NCBI GenBank assembly: GCA_951213105.1
Contig: OX578137.1
Location: 55,670,236 to 55,734,235 of the forward strand
Source of the DNA: Amaurobius ferox
Lineage: Eukaryota > Arthropoda > Arachnida > Araneae > Amaurobiidae
Reading direction: 5' to 3'
Length of the DNA stretch: 64,000 nucleotides
Part shown: positions 25,381-37,139 of the stretch, piece by piece
How the letters are laid out: each line of letters opens with the position of its first letter
Numbering within the stretch: position 1 is the stretch's first letter
Notes under the pieces: model-generated
Seen by the model: the letters and a program-made list of their open reading frames with translations, nothing else
The model's database searches: none
What the model was told of the DNA's origin: nothing
Position numbers and translations under genes: made by a program

Positions 25381-26851
25381 AATTCCTTAATTATGAGTAT
25401 AATTAACCAGTATTTTCCCGTAATTTTAGGATAGAGTACAGAATAAATGGAGATAAAAATAAATTGAAAGGGAAAAATGATTTTGAATACGTAGGACTAT
25501 TCTTCATTGTTTCAGTTCTAATTTGCTTTGTGCTAACCACTTATTTTTCCAAAATTAACAGTTTAAATTGACAGTTGAAATATATTTTAGGCTTTTCGCC
25601 ATAGAAATACATACAATACAGGACAAATTATATTATCCTTAGCACCATCTGAATTATTGTCTCAAACGATATTGGCGCTTTTTGAATATAAAGTTTCAAC
25701 TCCTTACGTTAACCTCCATGGCTTTGGAGTTCGAATGAAAAGGTATTCAAACAAGAGTTAGTCACTTCACTTCACATACTTGCGAAAATCTCAACAATAC
25801 TTTATAACATAATCTCTCTATTTACAATATTTTATAACCCTCATACAGCCTCCATCTTTTAATGCTTGGCATCCGTGTCATAACATAATTTGCACACTGG
25901 TCACTATGTCGAAATTTCTGCAATTTCATTTCTTGAAATGGCAAATGTGTTATGAAAGCTTACAAACATAATTGTTCTCAAAATTATTGTTTATTCACTC
26001 CTGCAGGTGCCCATGTGATAACTACAATGGTAAATGAAGCTAGAAAATCCGGCACTGCATAAGTTTTGTGAGTTGATATATGTGCAACCGTGAAGGTAAA
26101 TGGACTAACTTTCTCGAACTCCATGCCTGCAACTTTATTCCTTCATCTGTGGCTCTAACAACGAACCATTTACGTTATACATGAATTGCATTTCTTATGC
26201 GATTATAATAAGTAAGTGAAAGTTGATATGAATTAAATGTTCTCAAATTGAATGTGAATTTTTTATGTTTGTCTCATTTTGATGGACGCTTATATCTCCG
26301 ACGTTTTTAGATAAAAATCTAAAATATTTCGACTTTATCGGTCTGAAATATGATAGCATTCATGAATATACAAAATTAATTTCAATATTTCGATATTTTT
26401 AATTTATTTTTATTTTGCTTAAAAAATTGAAAAGATTTTGTTCGAGGCAGGTATTGCTCCACATTGCTTACTTTCACTCAAAATATCTCATACACACTAA
26501 AAGATAGATGTAAACGGTAAGAAACATAAATGTTCAGGTAAAGGTCACATTTCTAAATTAAGATTATATATATATATATATATAATTCGAATTGTATGGC
26601 TGTCCTGACGAGAATCCAATTTCAAACTAATCGTCATTTTTTGTGTAGATTCAATTGATTGTTTTCCATGTCTTGAACTTCAATCTTGAGCTATTTATTA
26701 TTGCCTTTTCTCATTTTTGCCGTGTTTGCTTTTATTATATATATATATATATATATATATAGTTATATATATACCTTTTAAATTATGATTTTTGTATACT
26801 CATCTTCCCCTCACCCGCTTTACATTATAGTGATAAGTTACCTTCTATTTT
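25381..26851. other. Unassigned AT-rich sequence with (TA)n tracts
   Basis: No gene or named repeat over about 1.5 kb, except TA microsatellites near 26565-26583 and 26736-26772. Composition is slightly less repetitive than the neighbourhood, so it could be older or unique sequence. Confidence 0.4.
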
Positions 26852-26963
26852 TAACACTTTACAACAAAGTTGAAAAGTGTTTATGACTTTGTTAACACTT
26901 TACAACAAAGTTGAAAAGTGTTTATGACTTTGTTCATTCTGTCTGTCTGTCTGTCTGTCTGTA

Positions 26964-27003
<40 letters not shown>

Positions 27004-28975
27004 CGTTAGCACGATAACTGCCGTAAAAATGAGTTTATCAAAATGAAATTTTAGTATGTTGTTCAGTCGGTCTGTAGGACCTATGGGAATATAAATAAAT
27101 AATATCACCCAATTAGTTTTTTATTGAACCCGGGTTGAAAAAATGAAATACATTGAACCCTATGGGACCTAATTTTTCAAACATTTTTTAAGTAAATTTA
27201 AAATTCACGAATTGCTTCGAAATTTTTAGGAAATATTCACATTATCCCATAGAATATATGAAAAAAATTCAGTAAAATATGTTAAGTAGTTTTTTAATTA
27301 AAAAAAATTTTAATATAGGGAAAAAAACAAATTCAATTAAATTCTGACTTTGGGATATCTTCCAGAAAGAAAAGAAAGAGATATTATATAATAGATATCT
27401 CTCCATTTGTTTAAACGTTTTGCATATGGGAGTGGCTTCATATTTTAAAGTAAATTTGGTAGATAACAATTTTTCTTTTTTTTTAAATTTTATATAACTC
27501 TTCATGAAAAAATTTATTTGATGGCATTTTAAATGCACTTCCCTACGTCCTAGAGAGTTAAAATTTGGTACACAGCTTAAATTTGTTGAACATTTTATTC
27601 GACAAAAATTTGATGGATCTTTAAATATAGATCATACATTTTTTTCGAAATGGCCTGAAAATAATCCCCGTTCACTTCTAAAATCATTGTTGTAATATTG
27701 TTAAAAATTCTGATGTGGACAGCACATGTCTTTCACTGCAGACTCATATTCGTTCTCTTTATTTATTCAATGATAATTTGAGTTTATCTGTACAACATAA
27801 GTATTTTAAATGACATTGAATTTACACGTTAAACTTAAATTTGGTTCTCATTTGATAGCCGGACTTATTGTCAAAGGTGGCGTAGCGAAAACGCGAAAAA
27901 ACTAGAATATCTCAAAAACGGCTAGTCCTAGAGTAATGGGGTTAGTCTTATTCTTTTTGTTGTCAAAAATCACATATAAAATAGGAATTTAATTGATATA
28001 ATTGAGCACACGTAGTCTTTTATTTTTATATATAACGATTTTTGCTGGCCATTTCGCAAAAATAGCCCATTCCTTTTTCCCGAATCGTACTAGAATAACC
28101 TACAAATGACTTATATACAAAATTTTGTTAAATTTGGTATATAAATCACTTGTAGGTTATTGAAATATTATACACCAAATTTTGTTAAATTTGGTTCATT
28201 AGTTTTTAGCTAGAGTGGATAAAGGCAATTTCTGCGGCCATTTCGCAAAGAAGGCAGATTCTTTTAGTACGAATCGTACTATAATCTAATGAACATCAGG
28301 ATTTCCCACAAAAAACATACCTACCAAATTGTATGAAATTCGGTCCATTAGTTTTTCAATTTGAGTGGATGTAATATCCACACAGAAACATACACAGATA
28401 CACCCCTACACACACAGACGTCTTCCTAAAAGTAGTTTTTTCGTGTTCTAGAAGTCCCAAAACGTGTAGATCCTTTGAAAATTCGAGTTCCGATCTTCGG
28501 CACGATTCCAATACTTTGAGTACATACACATATATATTATCTGTGTATTATCTGTGTATCTAAATTCCGTGCCTATGCAATTACAATAGTTGTGATTTTA
28601 AATGATCCCTAAACTTTTATTATTTCTTCAAGGAAGCCTAATTTTAACATATGCAGAATGCAAATATCTCAAGCGATTGTAAGATGAATTACATAAGAAT
28701 TGCTGTATTTTTTTCACACAAAATTATTTAGCTCTGGAGTCTGGAATACAAGTTATATGAATGAAATATTCATTGATTTTGCATAAAGAATCAGATGATT
28801 TATATTTCGATACAGTTTTAAATATTTAAGTATAATAAATTACTGTAGTACTGTGATAATGTAAAAGATATTACCACTGAATGAATCACATTTTAGAAAT
28901 TTTTAAATGAAATTACATTTCAGTTGGAAAGTGTTTCATAATCAATGCTTATGCATGATTGATCTTTCTTGTTAT
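26852..28975 (+). mobile_element. R1b composite element, copy 1
   Basis: The head hairpin is duplicated in tandem (26852-26892 and 26893-26933) and followed by a long TCTG tract to about 27003. After the R1 head, the interior changes to an R7 block (about 27300-27707), then a reversed R3 (27708-28520), then the R1 tail half to 'CATGATTGATCTTTCTTGTT'. The entire arrangement is repeated in reverse at 61909-63977. Confidence 0.8.
27708..28520 (-). mobile_element. R3 segment inside R1b
   Basis: Tail (TGATGTGGACAGCACATGTC) at left; modules with 'ACCAAATT' in reverse; ends at 'CGGCACGATTCCAATACTTT' without a closed head hairpin. Present at the same internal place in the second R1b. Confidence 0.7.
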
Positions 28976-29086
28976 CCTTAGTCTTGGTCTATAGTTATTT
29001 ATTTGTAACAGATATGCTAGAGATGGATTTTTTTGTACTTACCGTAGTTTATGCATAGTTTTCGATTAAAAATTTCAATTTTTATT

Positions 29087-29117
<31 letters not shown>

Positions 29118-29946
29118 GTTTGAAATATGTAATAATAAGAATTATGTAAAAATAAAAAATAAAAATATATAAAAAAAACAATTCAAGTAATATTAACATC
29201 ACCATAGAAGCAAATTCACGGCCACAATGCCGATAAGAGAAAAGAACAGCACCGTCCCAAATTCGATGATTAATCAGAGCTAAATTCATCTTCAGGTCTG
29301 AGTATTTAATTCTAATTAACCCAAACAAATGCCTGTTTCAGATTAAGCAATAGCACATCACTATAAATGCTTAAACTCAGACTACAGGCAACAAAAATTG
29401 AAAAAATGAAAATAGGATACAATAAGAAAATTTGTATTACCATGAGGCATGAACCCTTCTTCTTCCACCACGTGTATCGTGATCAACCTCAACAGCTTAA
29501 TCTAGAAGCACCGGAATGAACAAGTCGAAATTCTACCAGGGAGGCAGTACGAACGTTCACGGTAATACTCCCAGACCCGTCCAGTGAGTCTAAGCTGGAA
29601 ACCGGACAAGCAATTCAGATTATTAACTGAATATGAATATGAATCAAAGACGAAAATTCCTACTAAACAAGTAATTCAGAGAAAAACTGGATAAACGAGA
29701 ATGCCACTATACACCATTATAAGGGTGCTCAAAACGTAGTTTCAATACTGACAAAAGTTACATTTTTTTGCGAAAATAAAATTCAAAACATTAATGTTAA
29801 TGCATCTTATTTTCCGATTTTTGATTTTTCTAATGTTTTTGACTTAGTTTATTATTTTTCATTTTTATTTATTTATATAATTAATAAATAATTATATATA
29901 ATTTTTTTTTTTTTTTTTTTTTTTTAATTTTTTTTTGTACTGTATG
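28976..29946. other. Unassigned, downstream of the Penelope-like ORF
   Basis: TA tract at about 29093-29116 and a 20+ base T run near 29904-29925. On the minus strand the block 29215-29310 reads CTGAAGATG...CATCGAA, loosely recalling Penelope-associated hammerhead sequences; too weak to call. The 80-codon frame at 29086 is not supported. 29440-29640 is less AT-rich but shows no gene. Confidence 0.3.
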
Positions 29947-30996
29947 TCAGTCATTATAATTGGGAATGTTTTCTAGGATGTTATCGAGTGAAATTTGATA
30001 CACTGAGTTGATAATTTTAATAACAAACTTGGGGGGATATGCATTATTAGTCGCTGTACTCAATAATTCCATAAAATGCGGTAATCTATAATATTCATCA
30101 CAAATTTTATTGATTCTAAGAGCCTGGTTTATTATAATATTTCTAAATACAGATATATGCAAACAAGAGTCAAAATGTTGAATTTTTGATGTATTAAATT
30201 TAAAAACCTGTCTTTTATCATACAAGTTTATAACCATATTACAATTTTGTAAATTTAAATTTAAATCTAAAAAGTTTGCAACATTAGAGTCATTATTACT
30301 TGCATTTAATTGTAAATTTTTTGGATAAAAGTTTAATACTATAGGGATATTATTAGGGGATACACATAAAATGTCATCTAAATATCTAAACATGTGCATA
30401 TTATGCAAGCTTGGATTAATGTTTTTTTCATAGAAGAATAAATTCAGATTAGCTAACAAAGATGAGGCACACACCCCTTGTGGGATACCAACCTGTTGTT
30501 TAAAAAAAGTACCACCATGTTGAATATAATTCTCATAAAGAGTGAAGTTAAGTAATTTTTTAAAAAGAAAATTTGAATATTTTTGGTTGATATTATATTT
30601 TTCAAAAATTCCTAAAATAATTCTATACAGATCATCTATATTTATATTATTAAACAAATCTTTGAAGTCAAAGGTATAAATACTATGAATATTAGTAAGA
30701 GTTTTCAATTTCTTAACTAATTCAAAACTGTTTTTTACAATATGACAATTATTTGAGATTTCATCTGACAAGGATACTTCATGTAATATCTTTAATAATA
30801 ATTTTCCAGCATTAGTAATGTAAGAATTATGCCCACTGGTAATGGTTCGAAAAGCAACAGGGGATTTATGAAACTTGGGTACTAAAACAATATATGGAAT
30901 GTTATTACAACTATTTTTTAGATGGATTTGCTTATATTTATATATATATATATATATGTATGAAAATCCAATAATAGAATAGAAGTAGTAACTCAT
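29947..30996 (-). CDS. Penelope-like element reverse transcriptase (5'-truncated)
   Basis: A single open frame of 349 codons. Residues 1-30 are encoded by a TA tract and R6 DNA, so the genuine part begins near residue 33. From there: YIVLVPKFHKSPVAFRTITS (35-54), a Penelope-family N-terminal block; motif A FDFKDLFNNI (109-118, Asp110); motif B GIPQGVCASSLLANL (170-184); motif C FRYLDD (203-208). It ends at residue 349 soon after the thumb region, with no C-terminal GIY-YIG endonuclease. The GIP.G...ANL and YLDD style recalls the Penelope branch whose endonuclease, when present, is N-terminal (Naiad-like); that is inference. The enzyme would copy element RNA into DNA at a nicked target. The N-terminal third seen in the neighbouring copy (32640-34220) is missing, so this copy is probably inactive although its RT core is unbroken. 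Confidence 0.8.
   Translation of the reverse strand: MSYYFYSIIGFSYIYIYIYKYKQIHLKNSCNNIPYIVLVPKFHKSPVAFRTITSGHNSYITNAGKLLLKILHEVSLSDEISNNCHIVKNSFELVKKLKTLTNIHSIYTFDFKDLFNNINIDDLYRIILGIFEKYNINQKYSNFLFKKLLNFTLYENYIQHGGTFFKQQVGIPQGVCASSLLANLNLFFYEKNINPSLHNMHMFRYLDDILCVSPNNIPIVLNFYPKNLQLNASNNDSNVANFLDLNLNLQNCNMVINLYDKRQVFKFNTSKIQHFDSCLHISVFRNIIINQALRINKICDEYYRLPHFMELLSTATNNAYPPKFVIKIINSVYQISLDNILENIPNYND
30939..30957. repeat. (TA)n tract between ORF and R6
   Basis: Short TA run at the R6 border, as at 18157. Confidence 0.8.
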
Positions 30997-31239
30997 AATA
31001 CTACACTAACTAACTTAAAATTCGCCTAGAATATACAAAGAAGTTAAAAGAAATTCAACCAAAATGAGAAAATTTAAATACATGTTAATTTTCATCAAGC
31101 TAAGGATAATCAACAAATATCAATGGTGTGGAATCGAGAATAGGAATACAAAAAATACCAAGCATTAAAGTTTGCACGTGAAAAAGCTCTAGGCTTAAGA
31201 ATGGTTCATTTCGAAAAAATTATTTTTCAAGTCCTAATA

Positions 31240-32152
31240 TTGGGTTGGAGGGAAAGTTATGTCGTATTTTAAATAGGCAGGTGATTTTTCTTGTAAATAA
31301 AAAGAACATCTGTAACAAGTCGAGAAATTGCAGAAGAGTTTGGCATTCATCATACAACTGTTGGAGATCACATTAAATCTCTTGGGTTTGTGTTAAAGCA
31401 AAGTTTTTGGGTTCCACATGAATTAACGGAAAAGAATTTATCTGATCGTGTAAGAATGTGTTCATCACATCTGATTAGACACAATGTGGGGCCGTTTTTG
31501 GACAGGCTGGTTACTGGAGATGAAAAGTGGATTCTTTACGAGAATATTAAGAGAAAAAAATCTTACTGCAAACCAGGAACACCATCAGCAACAGTTCCAA
31601 AACCAAGTATCCATCAACGAAAAGTACTGCTTTGTTTGTGGTGGGACAGGAAAGGTCCAGTGTACTACGAGTTGCTGAAACAGGGTAAAATCATCAACTC
31701 GGATCTGTACTTCAATCAGCTGGATAAATTGAATGCAGCTATCAAAGAAAAAAGGCCGGAAAAGGAATAGTGTTCCACCACGATAATGCTCGCCCGCATA
31801 CTGCAATGGTGACACAACAAAAACTGAATGCGTTAGGATGGGAAGTCCTTAGTCACCCACCGTATTCACCTGACATTGCACCATCTGATTATTACCTGTT
31901 CAGATCTCTGCAAAATTATCTAACGGGAAAAAAATTCACGTCTTTTGAAAGTGTTTCTAAGGCAGTTGCTGACTATTTTAACTCCAAGGATGAGAACTTC
32001 TACAAAACAGGAATTCACAGGTTACCTGAAAGATGGCAACAGGTTGTAACAAATAACGGAGCATATATAATTGATTAATATTAAACACATATTTTTATAA
32101 ATGAATTCAAATATTTTCTTTAAAATACGACAGAACTTTCCCTCCAACCCAA
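31240..32152 (+). mobile_element. Mariner-family element, internally deleted (913 bp)
   Basis: Inverted termini TTGGGTTGGAGGGAAAGTT at 31240 and the complementary AACTTTCCCTCCAACCCAA ending at 32152. TA is duplicated at 31238-31239 and 32153-32154; the empty site in the other R6 copy has a single TA. At 913 bp it is shorter than the usual ~1.3 kb because the first part of the gene is gone. Confidence 0.92.
31312..32078 (+). pseudogene. Mariner transposase pseudogene (DD34D)
   Basis: Begins within the second helix-turn-helix of the DNA-binding domain (TSREIAEEFGIHHTTVGDHI from 31315) and keeps WVPHEL (about 31408), the two signature and catalytic blocks VTGDEKW (31513; first Asp), HHDNARPH (31778; second Asp) and YSPDIAPSDYYLF (31861; third Asp), with 34 residues between the second and third Asp. 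The linker helix is present, but about 80 N-terminal residues are missing. A short deletion after KRP (about 31758) shifts the frame, so the gene reads as two frames, 31390-31770 and 31770-32078. C-terminal end NNGAYIID then stop. It cannot make a functional transposase. Confidence 0.9.
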
Positions 32153-32639
32153 TATTTAAACGAAATGAACACAAAAATGCTTGTTTCTGAAACACAAGAT
32201 AGATTTTATCTATAAACTCGTTTTATTTGGACGACAAGCAGAAAGATTGAAAAATTAGATAGGAAACATAAATCCCTGAAAATACACCTCAAATGTACAA
32301 CCAGGACAAGCATTAGATGAGAAGAACAATGTTGCCATTCGCTAAAGTCAAAAGTAGAGATCTACTGTTGCCAATTGTGAATAATAAATAATAGTACTGC
32401 GTAAAGACTGTAAAATGTGTTATTCTACAGTAAAAGCAGCAAAATAAAAGGATGACAATACATTGAAAAGTATTTTCAAGAGAATGTAGATGTTTAGCTA
32501 AAATAAGATGCTAAGGATAAATTAAGAATTTTAGGCTAATCGAAACATATTAACTATACCATTTACTAAATATGCTAAATAATCATATAATTTATTGGTA
32601 ATTTTTAGGTTATTAATGTGCAAAGCATGAAATTTTTTA

Positions 32640-34220
32640 TCTGATAATCTATAAATTCTAAAAAGTTGATTAAGTATATTTCTATAAAATTGAATTGAGT
32701 TTCAGGAACAAAATAGTAATATTTTATTAATATTGAATTTAAAATATATTTTTGTCATATAAATTAGTAACTATCCCAATAGTAGGTTCCATAATTAAAA
32801 TTTAAATCCAAATAATTAATATTATTACTAAAAGTAGTTTCATTAGGTATTAATTCCAAATTATCCGGGTAGAAATCTATATCTATGACATAATTATCAG
32901 TAAATACTAAAGATATCAGATCATCAACATATCTGTAAATTTTATAATCTGTTGAAGTAAAGGATTTTTCATAATGATATAGGTATAAATGAGCTAAAAT
33001 ACTGCTACTACAGCCACCTTGTGGAACCCCTGAGACTTGTAAGTATAATTTATTACCTTGAAATATATAATTATTTAAAAGAGCAAAATGGAGTAGTTTA
33101 GGAAAATTGGTAAATTTAGTTAGATTAAATTGATCAGTAACATAAGCATTATATAAAGCTAAAATTACAACATAAATATTAGAGATCTTAATATTATTAA
33201 AAAGACCTTTAAATTCAAAGTTTGAAATCCCATTATTTTACCTAGTGATGTTAATTTATTTTTTAATTCTTTTCTATTATTTAGAATAAGGTAGTTCTTA
33301 CTAGAATAACGTAAATCATGATTTAGTACATTTAAATAATTTTGTAATAATTTACTCGTAGTAGTAGAATAAGAAGTATGACCACTAGTTACAGTTCTAA
33401 ATTTAATAGGATTTTTATGAAATTTAGGAATAAGCACAGTATAGGGAAATTTCAAAAATTTATAGTTAATATCTAAATCACTATACATATTGATAATTTT
33501 CAATATGATACTATTTATGGAGTGTGAATCAAGTTTAATTATACTTTTATTTTTTAAATAATCTAACAGATATTATATATAGAATTTTTTACAGATAACA
33601 GCATAATTATTAGAGGCTTTATCAACACAAGTAATAACAAAAGATCTATGTAAATCATCAATAGAGTGTTTAATATTATCTATATTATGTATATATCTAG
33701 ACAAATTAATACTACAAATGGTATTTTTAATAAATTTTAATATAATAAATTTCCACATATTAAATGCCTCTAAAGGCTGAGCATATTTGGAAGCTAATTC
33801 ATAAATATATTTATCTAGGTCAAGATTTATTGACTTTAAGACTTTATTAGAGTTATTAGGAGAAGGTAACCAGAATTTTGTACCAAATGACATTATGGTT
33901 CTTAAAGATTTGTCTTTAACTATGGCTAAATCTCCAGTAACTATATGCCGCAAGTGTGGATTTGTAAAATTAGCATAATTGTCAACTCTACAAATACATT
34001 CACTATCTACATTTGTTGAGGAATCTTTATCTGTTAATAGAGATTGTCAAATTTTATTGTAATTAAAAATTGTTCTTCCAATATGTTTGTATTTAAAAGT
34101 CTTTGTAACATTCAAATCCTTAACAGGCAACAAATGATGAAACTGATTAAATAAATTCCTAAAATTTATATAATTATAAATAGGATGCTTAAAATAATTA
34201 CTCAATAAGAATTAGAACAA
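32640..34220 (-). pseudogene. Second Penelope-like reverse transcriptase, decayed
   Basis: Translating the minus strand from right to left gives FKYKHIGRTIFNYNK then a TGA (about 34050), ECICRVDNYANF (a CxC pair), HLRHIVTGDLAIVKDKSLRT (about 33950), SFVITCVDKASNNYAVICKK, a gap, VLIPKFHKNPIKFRTVTSGH (about 33440), a frameshift near 33235, FKGLFNNI for motif A, VSGVPQGGCSSSILAHL (about 33030) for motif B and YRYVDDLIS (about 32920) for motif C. These are the conserved Penelope-like landmarks in order. Sequence differs clearly from the copy at 29947, so it is another subfamily. At least one stop and two frameshifts disrupt it. Frames 33165-33503 and 33573-33953 are its fragments. Confidence 0.82.
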
Positions 34221-34432
34221 TTGAGTTATATTTTTAAATAATTTGATATAGTAATAAGCAATTCATAGAAAATATGATTAAAATGCTCACTAGTTAGATT
34301 TAATTTTAAGAAAATGGCATAAACTTTATTAATTTTTTTTTCTTAACCGCAAAAACCCATGATTTTATTAATTTCCATTGAAATGTGTTGTTGAATTCAT
34401 GAAGTATTCTTTTAATCTCAGCTTTACAATCA

Positions 34433-34436
<4 letters not shown>

Positions 34437-34470
<34 letters not shown>
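34437..34470. repeat. (TA)n microsatellite upstream of second Penelope-like copy
   Basis: TA run at the 5' side of the minus-strand element, as for the first copy. Confidence 0.85.
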
Positions 34471-34476
<6 letters not shown>

Positions 34477-35530
34477 AAAAAAGATAAAATTAAAAATAAT
34501 AATAGTAAGACTAATTTAATATATGATCAGTGTCATACTCTGGTTCAAAAACAATACGTAGGAAAATTATGTAAAGAGGATATGAAGGGAAATATCAGAC
34601 AATAGGAAAACAGTGCTACCATATAAGACAAAATGATCTTAATTTTAAATATCAATAATACACATGAATTTATCAACATTCAAGAGCGATGCATACAAAT
34701 CAAGCTCAAACATCAAAGGATTATCAAAATCTGGAGGCTCAATATATTAAAATGACAAAAATAAGAGAAAAGATACAATCCGAAAATATGAAATTGGATA
34801 GAACCTCTGTAGATCCAGCTTTTCAAGAATCTTTGCATCCACAGAGGTTCCAAATGTGTTTCGCTCAACGATACAGCCACATGGCCGAAACATCGTCAAA
34901 AGATCCGACACATTTCCAGACAGTAATATAAATGAAAATAACAAAAAATAATAAAAGGAAATTGGAAAGAATATGATGAAAGTGCATAACGCAAACAAAA
35001 AAGTAATCTAACCAACAATCCACAATGATTCAGATAGAATTAAAGTCATGCCTTTCATCACCATTATACAGGACACATATTTCGTTGCTCTAAACAAAGT
35101 ATTAGGAAAGAGTACTTTAGAGCGCCATCTGTTGTGAATAATAGGAAATACTCCTGAATGTTCCACCAATGGAACATACAAATTTATATGTTTCAAACTA
35201 AAAAATTAGAGATATAAAGAAAAATATGTTTACGAAATATACTAAGTAAAAATTAATAATTAGCAATTATATAATATGTATCCAAAACTTATTACTAAGA
35301 CAATAAAATCTCAAAGAATAGTTTAATGTTTAAAGTATACAATAGCAATTTCAAATTTGACTAAAACAATAAATAAAATATTATTAATAGAATTCAAAAT
35401 GTCTAAAGTGATATTTAACAAAATTAACAGGATATGATTCAGCCTTACAGTATTGAAATACATCTGCTAGATGGTTACTGTATTGTGTATTTTCACATAA
35501 CCTAAAAATCCTATGAAATTGATTTACTAA
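34471..35530. other. Unassigned; contains a small inverted repeat and ribozyme-like motif
   Basis: Around 34802-34852 AACCTCTGT...ACAGAGGTT forms an inverted pair. At 34874-34903 GCCACATGGC is followed by CGAAACATCGTC, resembling half of a hammerhead core. The 80-codon frame at 34689 has no recognisable domain. No gene supported. Confidence 0.35.
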
Positions 35531-36300
35531 TATATATATATTAACCTAGAAATATATATTAACCTACTGTATTGTGTAACACAATATTTGTATTACATGT
35601 TTCCACCCCAATTACAAATGCCAACCTAAATAATGAACTATCTAAATGCTGCAGAGGGAGCCAATCACAACAAATGCATATATAAACAGTGGTCATCCCC
35701 GTCTGCAGCAACAGCGAATGGTAGATGTGGTAGGGAATAAATGGGGGAAAGAAAAAGCGCCCCAATGCCGTATTCAAAAAAACTCCAGTCGACTTAAAAC
35801 TTTTGAACGAGTCAGCATCATGTTTTTGGTTTGTGAAAAGTGTCTGTAGAATGTGAGCAATAGAATGGTAGCGTATGCAAGTATGAGATGTGCAACGGTT
35901 TTCCTACATCATTGAGATGGCACGAACATGCACGTAACACAAAGAGTAGAGGTAACCAACTTTCAATTGTCACTATTAGCACGGAAGGCACACCTTTAAC
36001 GATTATTAAAATAATTAACTACCAGTTCGTATGAGTAGATCATATGAACGAGTTCGTAAATATTGAACTACAAGAAATATTCTTTATCGATTGTTTAAAG
36101 GAAACTGTTTTTAAGAAATTTAAGTCAAAGTTATTATGTGTGTAAATATATATATTAATGTAATATTGTCAGTATTATGTGTCTTTTAATAATTGATTTA
36201 ATTATAGTATAATTACTCAAGATTGCAATGGATATCTATTAAGTAAAATATTAAAATAAATTGAGCAATTAAGCAAGTGTATTTCTTTATGTTTTGTGCG
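35531..36300 (+). other. Possible degenerate LTR or promoter-bearing repeat
   Basis: A TATA-like CATATATAAACAG (about 35679) lies in a less AT-rich block; AATAAA follows near 35735. A TGTAACACAATATTT start at about 35577 could be an LTR edge, but no matching partner or target duplication was found. Low confidence. Confidence 0.2.
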
Positions 36301-36414
36301 TTCGTCTCCGCAGCTTGAGAACCTGGGGCTACATGCTCTTCCCCTAGCGACGGCATCATAGGTAAGTCCTATACTGGTAATTTTTGATAAGGACAATTTT
36401 ACCTTATGACATAT

Positions 36415-36930
36415 TGCACATTTTTAAAATATATTTATCAAAACTTTACATAAAGTAAAAAAACATTAACAATTGTAAAATATGTTCTTTTTTCTTATGT
36501 AATATTATGAAATACATTTGTTAACATCATTCTCGTGGATCTAGTTCATTCCAGTCACGAAAGAAGATACTTTGGATAATAGTTTTGTATTTTGACGCCT
36601 AACAATTCGTCAACAGTAATGTATCTACTATAGGAATAACCTATTTCTCCGCTTGTAAAATTTGGTGAAATTTTGGCGACGAAGTTGGCGGAATATCAGC
36701 AGCTTGGTGATGTTTCTAAATGTTACCAAATTGATAAAAAGGACGATAAATCATGTCTCATGGATACGGACACACACACACATACACAAATATGCAGACA
36801 TTACCTCAAAAACGTTCGATGCATGTTCAGAGATATTTGAAACTCTTCCGTCGAGAACTCGAATTCAACCCCGTTTTGAACCCGTTACAATACTTTCTCT
36901 ACACATTATGTACTATATAATGAAAGTTAC
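36415..36930. mobile_element. Rearranged R2 copy f
   Basis: 36415-36752 is the R2 middle on the + strand (GATATTGCACATTT-like start, GGCG/CGCC island), whereas 36755-36930 is the R2 head on the - strand, ending in the CGTTACAATACTTTCTCTA...TGAAAGT hairpin. The two parts are joined in inverted order. Confidence 0.6.
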
Positions 36931-37137
36931 GCAAAAGATAAGAAAAATATATGTATTCATAAATTACACCACAGCATACAGCTGTTTCGAGGCTATATGG
37001 GATCTCCTTCGCCAGTAATAAAAATATCAATTAACTCGAAATCAAAAATAAGAAATAAGAACAAATAATAGGTAAAATATTAACTTTAAAGTAAACTATG
37101 GGGAGACCTCTTATTGAGTTAAGCCCCCATATCTTAG
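36931..37137. other. Unassigned flank of the integrase element
   Basis: No gene. Forms the left target flank (ends CTTAG before TA). Confidence 0.4.
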
Positions 37138-37139
37138 TA

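Larger units (their letters stand above)
30957..32450 (+). repeat. R6 repeat interrupted by mariner
   Basis: Halves 30957-31239 and 32153-32450 align with the uninterrupted copy 18200-18780. Confidence 0.75.

Noticed and set aside
34689..34931. 80-codon frame
   Set aside because: No recognisable motif; overlaps an inverted repeat and a ribozyme-like block.
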